From Candidatus Albibeggiatoa sp. nov. BB20 (GTDB taxonomy: Bacteria; Pseudomonadota; Gammaproteobacteria; Beggiatoales; Beggiatoaceae): 30,057 bases of DNA. A model generated the notes under the pieces. That model ran no database searches and was not told the origin of the DNA. It saw nothing but the letters and a program-made list of their open reading frames with translations. The DNA is taken from NCBI GenBank assembly GCA_016744725.1, contig JADGDW010000038.1, positions 1-30,057 on the forward strand, given 5' to 3'. Shown piece by piece: positions 25,272 to 30,057 of this stretch. Positions within the stretch are counted from its first letter, which is position 1. Each line of letters begins with the position of its first letter. Position numbers and translations under genes: made by a program.

Positions 25272-27434
25272 ATGGCAGATTATCAAGGACATATTTTAGT
25301 CGTAGACGATGCCCCTTTAATGCGCAAAGTATTGGCTGAAATATTACAAAAATTTGGTTATCGGGTAAAGACTGCAGATAACGGTCAACAAGCCATTGAC
25401 TATTTTATTGAGCATCGACCTGAACTCATTTTGATGGATGCGGATATGCCAACATTAGATGGTGTAACCGCCTGTCAACGAATTAAAGCTTTGCCTGAAG
25501 CCAAATATTTGCCTGTTATTATTGTCACTGCGTATGTTGGCCGCGAATGGGTAGACAAAGCCTATGCCGCAGGGGCAACCGATTATGTGACTAAGCCTGT
25601 TAACTGGGACGTATTGCGCAATCGAATTCATTATATTCTACAAGCAAAACGGGCTGAAGAAGCCTTATTTGATGAAAAAGAAAAAGCCCAAGTGACTTTA
25701 GCATCAATTGGTGATGGCGTGATTACAACTGATGCAAAAGGGTTGATTGAATATATTAACCCCATTGCGACCTATCTTACAGGCTGGTCTTATGATGAAG
25801 CTCGTGGCAAGCCACTCAATGATATTTTTTCTCTTATCAATGAAATTACTAAGCAATCTGTACACTTTCCGATTGAATCCTGTTTAGAAGAAAGGCAAGT
25901 TGTTGAATTAACAAACAATACAAATCATATTGTGTTAAAACATAGAAATGGGAAGCACTGTTTTGCGATTGAAGATTCTGCTGCACCGATTCAAGATCGT
26001 CATGGCAATATTATTGGCGTGGTTTTAGTATTTCATGATATGACTGAAAACCGCCGTATGACTCAAAAATTGTCTTATCAAGCCAAGCATGATGCACTTA
26101 CCACTTTGTTTAATCGGCATGAATTTAATAATCGTCTTCGAGATATATTGCAACAGCCACGCCAAAAAGGGGTTTCGCACGCATTACTTTATTTGGATTT
26201 AGACCAATTTAAAATTGTCAATGATACTTGCGGTCATGATGCAGGCGATCAATTATTGAAAGACGTTGCCGCATTACTACAAACCACAGTCAATGAATTT
26301 AGCAGCTATATCAATGCTACGTTAGCCCGTTTGGGTGGTGATGAATTTGCGCTATTGTTAGAACAATGTAAATTACAAGATGCGTTATTAATTGCTCATA
26401 AATTATGTGATGACGTGCAAAATCTGCGTTTTTTCTGGACTGATGAGAAAAATAAACTCAATCGCCGGGTCTTTAAAATTGGTATTAGTATTGGTTTAAT
26501 GCCGATTACGGAATATTTATCCGACAAAACAACTAATCAAAAAAGTATATTAGCCATGGCAGATGCGGCTTGCTATGCTGCAAAAAATGCGGGGCGTAAC
26601 AATGTCCATATTTATAAAGATACTGATTTAGCCGAAGAAATTGAATGGGTTTCAGTTATTAATAGTAATTTGGAAAAAAATTCAGGATTCCATCTTTTTT
26701 ACCAACCAATTAGCTCGCTTGAAGAAACGCCTTATCCTAAGTTTTATGAAGTCTTGCTACGCATGGATGATCGCCAAGGTCATCTTGCACCGCCGGGCGC
26801 ATTTTTATCCACCGCAGCCCGTTATAATTTAATGCCCACGTTAGACTTATATGTTATTGCTCAAACCTTGACTTGGCTCACTAATAATCCGACTCGTTTA
26901 CAAGGTTTAAATCTTTGCAGCATTAACATTTCGGCTTATTCTCTGGCAGATAAAAACTTTTTAAAACAGGTCAAAAAACATTTGCAAGCGACAACAGTGC
27001 CTTTAAATAAAATTTGTTTTGAGGTGACAGAAACAGCCGCCATTAGTAATTTCACGGGTGCTCAGCATTTTATTCAGGAAATGAAAGGCTTAGACTGTCA
27101 AATTGCGATGGATGATTTTGGTTCGGGTATTTCCGCCTTTAGCTTTTTGAAAAAATTACCGATTGATTTTCTTAAAATTGATGGGAATCTGATTCGGCAT
27201 ATTGCTGAAGATAAAGTAAATTATGCGATGGTCAAGTCTATCAATGAAATTGCTCATTTGATGGGTATTGCAACAATTGCAGAATTTGTTGAAAATGAAG
27301 CAATTTTTAATAAACTACAAGGTTTGAAAGTAGATTATATTCAAGGTTTCTGGGTTGGTAAACCACAGCCATTGCAAGATGAACCCATTATGTTAAAACA
27401 ACTTGCAGATGTACAGCAGCCAGAAGCGATTTAA
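25272..27434 (+). CDS. REC-PAS-GGDEF-EAL response regulator (c-di-GMP turnover)
   Basis: 720 residues, no TM. Receiver (about 7-122) with DD12-13, phospho-acceptor Asp56 in LMDADMP and Lys108. PAS (about 135-265). GGDEF domain (about 270-435) with an intact GGDEF motif at 355-359; the product-inhibition RxxD site five residues upstream is absent. EAL domain (about 455-710) with EVL in place of EAL at 493-495, keeping the metal-binding Glu, plus MDDFGSG (613-619) and FLKIDG. It may both make and degrade c-di-GMP, and phosphorylation of Asp56 would be the switch. Organised with the Hpt gene directly before it. Confidence 0.92.
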   Translation: MADYQGHILVVDDAPLMRKVLAEILQKFGYRVKTADNGQQAIDYFIEHRPELILMDADMPTLDGVTACQRIKALPEAKYLPVIIVTAYVGREWVDKAYAAGATDYVTKPVNWDVLRNRIHYILQAKRAEEALFDEKEKAQVTLASIGDGVITTDAKGLIEYINPIATYLTGWSYDEARGKPLNDIFSLINEITKQSVHFPIESCLEERQVVELTNNTNHIVLKHRNGKHCFAIEDSAAPIQDRHGNIIGVVLVFHDMTENRRMTQKLSYQAKHDALTTLFNRHEFNNRLRDILQQPRQKGVSHALLYLDLDQFKIVNDTCGHDAGDQLLKDVAALLQTTVNEFSSYINATLARLGGDEFALLLEQCKLQDALLIAHKLCDDVQNLRFFWTDEKNKLNRRVFKIGISIGLMPITEYLSDKTTNQKSILAMADAACYAAKNAGRNNVHIYKDTDLAEEIEWVSVINSNLEKNSGFHLFYQPISSLEETPYPKFYEVLLRMDDRQGHLAPPGAFLSTAARYNLMPTLDLYVIAQTLTWLTNNPTRLQGLNLCSINISAYSLADKNFLKQVKKHLQATTVPLNKICFEVTETAAISNFTGAQHFIQEMKGLDCQIAMDDFGSGISAFSFLKKLPIDFLKIDGNLIRHIAEDKVNYAMVKSINEIAHLMGIATIAEFVENEAIFNKLQGLKVDYIQGFWVGKPQPLQDEPIMLKQLADVQQPEAI

Positions 27435-27478
27435 AAAAAATATCAGGACTGCAATTATTGAAAGACTCGCAGTCCTGA
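27433..27478 (-). terminator. Hairpin terminator for the TRAP permease gene
   Basis: TCAGGACTGC (27443-27452) and GCAGTCCTGA (27469-27478) make a perfect 10-bp stem with a 16-base loop. On the minus strand it is followed by ATA and eight Ts (27440-27433), so it would stop leftward transcription. The stem shares the AGGACTG core of the 116-bp repeat next to it and may be a degraded arm of a second repeat unit. Confidence 0.55.
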
Positions 27479-27496
27479 ATAGCATCTTAATCACGC

Positions 27497-27612
27497 TATA
27501 GTCATTTTATTTTAAAGTGATACAGGACTGGCAGTCCTTATTTTTGAAAGCAATTAATATTTAAAGAATTTCAGGACTGCCAGTCCTCGCACTTAAGATG
27601 GAATTAGCTATA
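27497..27612 (+). repeat. 116-bp MITE-like repeat, copy B
   Basis: Same length as copy A and in opposite orientation (its plus strand aligns to the minus strand of 4292-4407, about 98 of 116 identical by hand). Begins TATAGTCATTTTATTTTAAA; inner palindromes AGGACTGGCAGTCCT (27524-27538) and AGGACTGCCAGTCCT (27573-27587); ends in GCTATA. The ends pair over about 40 bases with small gaps. Like copy A, it lies between the 3' ends of two convergent genes. Confidence 0.85.
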
Positions 27613-27631
27613 GCTTATAATTTTACCTAAT

Positions 27632-29728
27632 TTATATCGTTCTCCATTTTTGCAACATGAAGATGAAACCGAATAGAGCACCACCTATCACATAACTTAA
27701 GTATTGATGTGGTAATGCCATCAATTTTGCGGCTTCATTGGGTAAAAATAAAATCAGCATCACAGGGATAAACAACAAGCGTTCATACCATATTGTGCGG
27801 GTATAGAAATAGCCTTGTAATAATGAGGCAAAAGCAAACATACCTACCGTCGTCATCAGAAAAATCAAGCCCACTTCAAACGGATTGGTAATCCATACCC
27901 AGCCATTCGCATTCATGGGATCACTTTCATCAATTTCTCGAATCAATAGAATTTCCGAATTGAAGAAAAATACAAACGGCAAAATAGCGGTGCGCATATC
28001 ATAAATAAAGCCTTGAATCCCTGTTTGAACCGCATTAGCTCGGGCGATGCCAGCAGCAGCGTAAGCAGCAATGCCAACAGGCGGGGTATCATCCGCTAAA
28101 ATCCCAAAGTAAAATACGAATAAATGGGCTGCAATAGCAGGGACTAAATAACCTGTGTCCATCGATAAATTTAAAATCACAGGCGCAGTGAGTGAAGCCA
28201 TAATGATGTAGTTTGCAGTGGTTGGTAAACCCATCCCCAAAATCAAAGAAATGAATGCGGTAAATATTAAAATCAACAAGATATTACCGTTTGCAAGTTG
28301 TTCAATCACTTCGATTAATACCTGTCCAATACCTGTTAAGGTCACTGAGCCAACAACAACGCCTGCAACAGCAGTGGCTATGGCAATCGGAACCATATTT
28401 TTTGCACCTGATACCATACCATTGAAAATATCAATAAACCCTTGTAGAAATAGCTGATTATCTAATTTCTTTCCCATCATGATTGCAGTAAGCGGCTGTT
28501 GTACTACCATAATCAGCATTATGAACATAATGGCATTGAATGCGGCGGAAATAGCGGACTGCTGTAACCAAATCAAGGTATAAATGAGGAAAAAGATAGG
28601 GATTAAATAATGCAAACCCGACAGAAATGTTTTTAATTTAGGTGGCAATTGGCTGGGGTCTTCGCCTTGAATGCCCAGTTTACATGACTCTAAATGCACT
28701 ACATAAAATAGAGCAAAATAAGATACAAAGGCGGGAATAAACGCAGCATAAATAACATTTGAATAACTAATGCCCAAATATTCCGCAATAATAAAGGCTG
28801 CCGCTCCCATAATAGGTGGCATCAACTGCCCATTGGTGCTGGCTGCCACTTCAACTGCTGCCGCTTTATGGGCTGGAAAACCGATATGCTTCATTAATGG
28901 GATTGTAAACGTACCCGTTGTCACGGTATTAGCAGTAGATGAACCTGAGATTATCCCAGTTAAACCACTGGCGACAACTGCTGCTTTAGCAGGCCCACCT
29001 CGAAATCGTCCTAACAAGGAATAAGATAAGTTAATGAAATAAGCTCCTGCTCCTGCTTTTTCTAGAAGTGAGCCAAATAGTACAAATAGAAATACAAAAC
29101 TGGCACTGACTCCCAACGGCACACCAAAAATCCCTTCAGTGGTTAAAAACATGTGGCCTGCCAATTTATTCAGACTTGCACCACGATGCGCGATTAATTC
29201 AGGCATATAAGGACCAAAATGGTCGTAAACCAAAAAGACAACCGCAACAATTGCCAATGCAGGCCCTAAAACTCTCCTTGAGGCTTCGAGTAAGAAAACA
29301 GTGGTAATCAATGCAATAATAATATCTCGTTGCAAATAGTCACCGGGGCGCATTGCTAATGATTTAAATTCCCAGAAAATATAAAACGCACCAATACTCG
29401 CCACCAAGGCAAATAAGAAATCATACCAACTAATGGAAAATTTAGACCAGCGATGTAGAAATGGATAGATGAGAAAAGCAAGCAATAAAGCAAAACTGAG
29501 GTGAATAGAACGTACTTGAGTGGAATTAAATGGGTCGGATGTCACAACAATATAAAGTTGAAATAGTGACCAAGCAAATGCAATGAGTGTTACCAGCCAA
29601 TATTGCCAATGCGAGGAGCTAAAATGGCGTTGACCTTCAAGTGCTTCTGCACTATTTGCATTTAAGTTATCGAGAGTAGAGGGCTGCATATTGGTACCAT
29701 GATGTGAGCTAGGCTTATTTTGATTCAA
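27632..29728 (-). CDS. TRAP transporter fused permease (4TM/12TM, TAXI type)
   Basis: 698 residues with many TM segments: a small-subunit (DctQ-like) part near 45-160 fused to a DctM-like part (about 165-690). Hallmarks are GIISGSSTANTVTTGTFTIPLM and the neighbouring EVAASTNGQLMPPIMGAAAFI and ILGMGLPTTANYIIMASL. These fused permeases work with TAXI-type periplasmic binding proteins and use sodium- or proton-driven uptake of organic acids; no binding-protein gene is within the window. The longest frame starts at a TTG (29728); an ATG at 29689 (residue 14) is an equal candidate and neither has a clear Shine-Dalgarno. Terminates toward the hairpin at 27433-27478. Confidence 0.9.
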   Translation of the reverse strand: MNQNKPSSHHGTNMQPSTLDNLNANSAEALEGQRHFSSSHWQYWLVTLIAFAWSLFQLYIVVTSDPFNSTQVRSIHLSFALLLAFLIYPFLHRWSKFSISWYDFLFALVASIGAFYIFWEFKSLAMRPGDYLQRDIIIALITTVFLLEASRRVLGPALAIVAVVFLVYDHFGPYMPELIAHRGASLNKLAGHMFLTTEGIFGVPLGVSASFVFLFVLFGSLLEKAGAGAYFINLSYSLLGRFRGGPAKAAVVASGLTGIISGSSTANTVTTGTFTIPLMKHIGFPAHKAAAVEVAASTNGQLMPPIMGAAAFIIAEYLGISYSNVIYAAFIPAFVSYFALFYVVHLESCKLGIQGEDPSQLPPKLKTFLSGLHYLIPIFFLIYTLIWLQQSAISAAFNAIMFIMLIMVVQQPLTAIMMGKKLDNQLFLQGFIDIFNGMVSGAKNMVPIAIATAVAGVVVGSVTLTGIGQVLIEVIEQLANGNILLILIFTAFISLILGMGLPTTANYIIMASLTAPVILNLSMDTGYLVPAIAAHLFVFYFGILADDTPPVGIAAYAAAGIARANAVQTGIQGFIYDMRTAILPFVFFFNSEILLIREIDESDPMNANGWVWITNPFEVGLIFLMTTVGMFAFASLLQGYFYTRTIWYERLLFIPVMLILFLPNEAAKLMALPHQYLSYVIGGALFGFIFMLQKWRTI

Positions 29729-29863
29729 ATCGGTGTGAATAACAAAAGTTATTTTAGGGTATTTGAATTATGATTAAAGCCACAATAAGCAGAATCGATG
29801 AATAACCCTTTTTAATAACTCAAGTTACGCAAAGAATCCCAAATTAAAAGAAGATAAATAAGT

Positions 29864-30057
29864 ATGAAGCAAGAAGAATTAAACATATACACAGATTATT
29901 TAAGCGTAAGCTTTGGTCAAGCAACAGCGACAGGGTTGTCAAATATGTTGGAAGGAGAGATAAAGCATGACCGAATAACGCGACTATTGTCAGAGGAAGA
30001 ACAAGGGTCAAAAGAACGATGGAAACAAACGAAAAAGATAGTACGAGAAATAGAGGA
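29864..30057 (+). mobile_element. Insertion-sequence transposase, N-terminal part (partial)
   Basis: From ATG 29864 the frame is open to the window end (64 codons). MKQEELNIYTDYLSVSFGQATATGLSNMLEG and HDRITRLLSEEE resemble the N-terminal helical domain of a DDE transposase common in Beggiatoa-like genomes (IS4-superfamily-like; exact family not certain). The catalytic residues lie outside the window. Codon use (ATA, AAG, GTA, ACG, CGA) differs from the neighbouring genes, as expected of a mobile gene. The left IS end is probably between about 29810 and 29840 (CTCAAGTTACGCAAAG region), but without the right end its inverted repeat cannot be confirmed. Confidence 0.7.

Noticed and set aside
26748..26756. 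EVL instead of EAL as evidence of a dead phosphodiesterase
   Set aside because: The metal-binding Glu is kept and DDFG and KIDG motifs are intact; EVL occurs in active enzymes.
27443..27587. Repeated AGGACTG units that at first looked like a small CRISPR-like array
   Set aside because: Units are palindromes of irregular spacing with no constant-length spacers and no cas genes; the 116-bp repeat explains most of them.

Overview
The window is AT-rich chromosomal DNA from a gammaproteobacterium. The gene set (EttA, FeoC, glutamate-1-semialdehyde aminomutase, a MoeB of exactly E. coli length, YfiR/CHASE8 signalling, AsmA) and the insertion-sequence debris between genes suggest a Beggiatoa/Thiothrix-like member of the Thiotrichales. 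That placement is inference from protein style; there is no rRNA here to confirm it. I saw no rRNA, tRNA or CRISPR array.

Layout. 1-1101 (minus): the 5' part of a membrane sensor that leads into a SpoIIE-type phosphatase domain, but whose last ~20 residues at the window edge look like asparagine synthetase instead. 1644-3317 (minus): ettA with its own terminator. 3520-4173 (plus): a HAD phosphatase, followed by an ISAs1-type transposase scrap and a 116-bp MITE-like repeat. 4411-6150 (minus): a BatD-type protein. 6377-6640 (plus): feoC behind a strong promoter overlapped by a palindromic Fur box. 6711-8303 (minus): an AsmA protein that stops early. 8442-10121 (minus): an exported protein with a Cys-Gln thioester-type domain, an Ig-like domain and SdrD-B-like domains. 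10122-10854: a long gene-free stretch before hemL (10855-12135). 12356-14334 (minus): a tight fructosamine kinase-lrgA-lrgB operon. 14641-15969 (plus): an LplT-like MFS transporter. 16223-19321 (plus): YfiR-like protein plus CHASE8-HAMP hybrid kinase. 19470-23314 (minus): a two-RCK potassium channel, an unrecognised membrane protein and a DUF58 protein. 23497-27434 (plus): small membrane protein, moeB, a stand-alone Hpt protein and a REC-PAS-GGDEF-EAL regulator. 27632-29728 (minus): a fused TRAP permease. 29864-end (plus): the beginning of an insertion-sequence transposase.

How the parts may work together. The strongest theme is signalling towards c-di-GMP. A YfiR/CHASE8 input pair like that of Pseudomonas YfiN is wired here to a histidine kinase with a receiver domain but no Hpt, and about 5.6 kb away lie an Hpt protein and a receiver-linked GGDEF-EAL enzyme, which could complete a phosphorelay. 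This is a hypothesis from domain content only. The other theme is envelope biology: thioester surface protein, AsmA, BatD/DUF58, LrgAB, K+ channel, TRAP permease. The clearest non-coding discovery is a pair of 116-bp repeats with long inverted ends, 23 kb apart in opposite orientation, each lodged between convergent genes.
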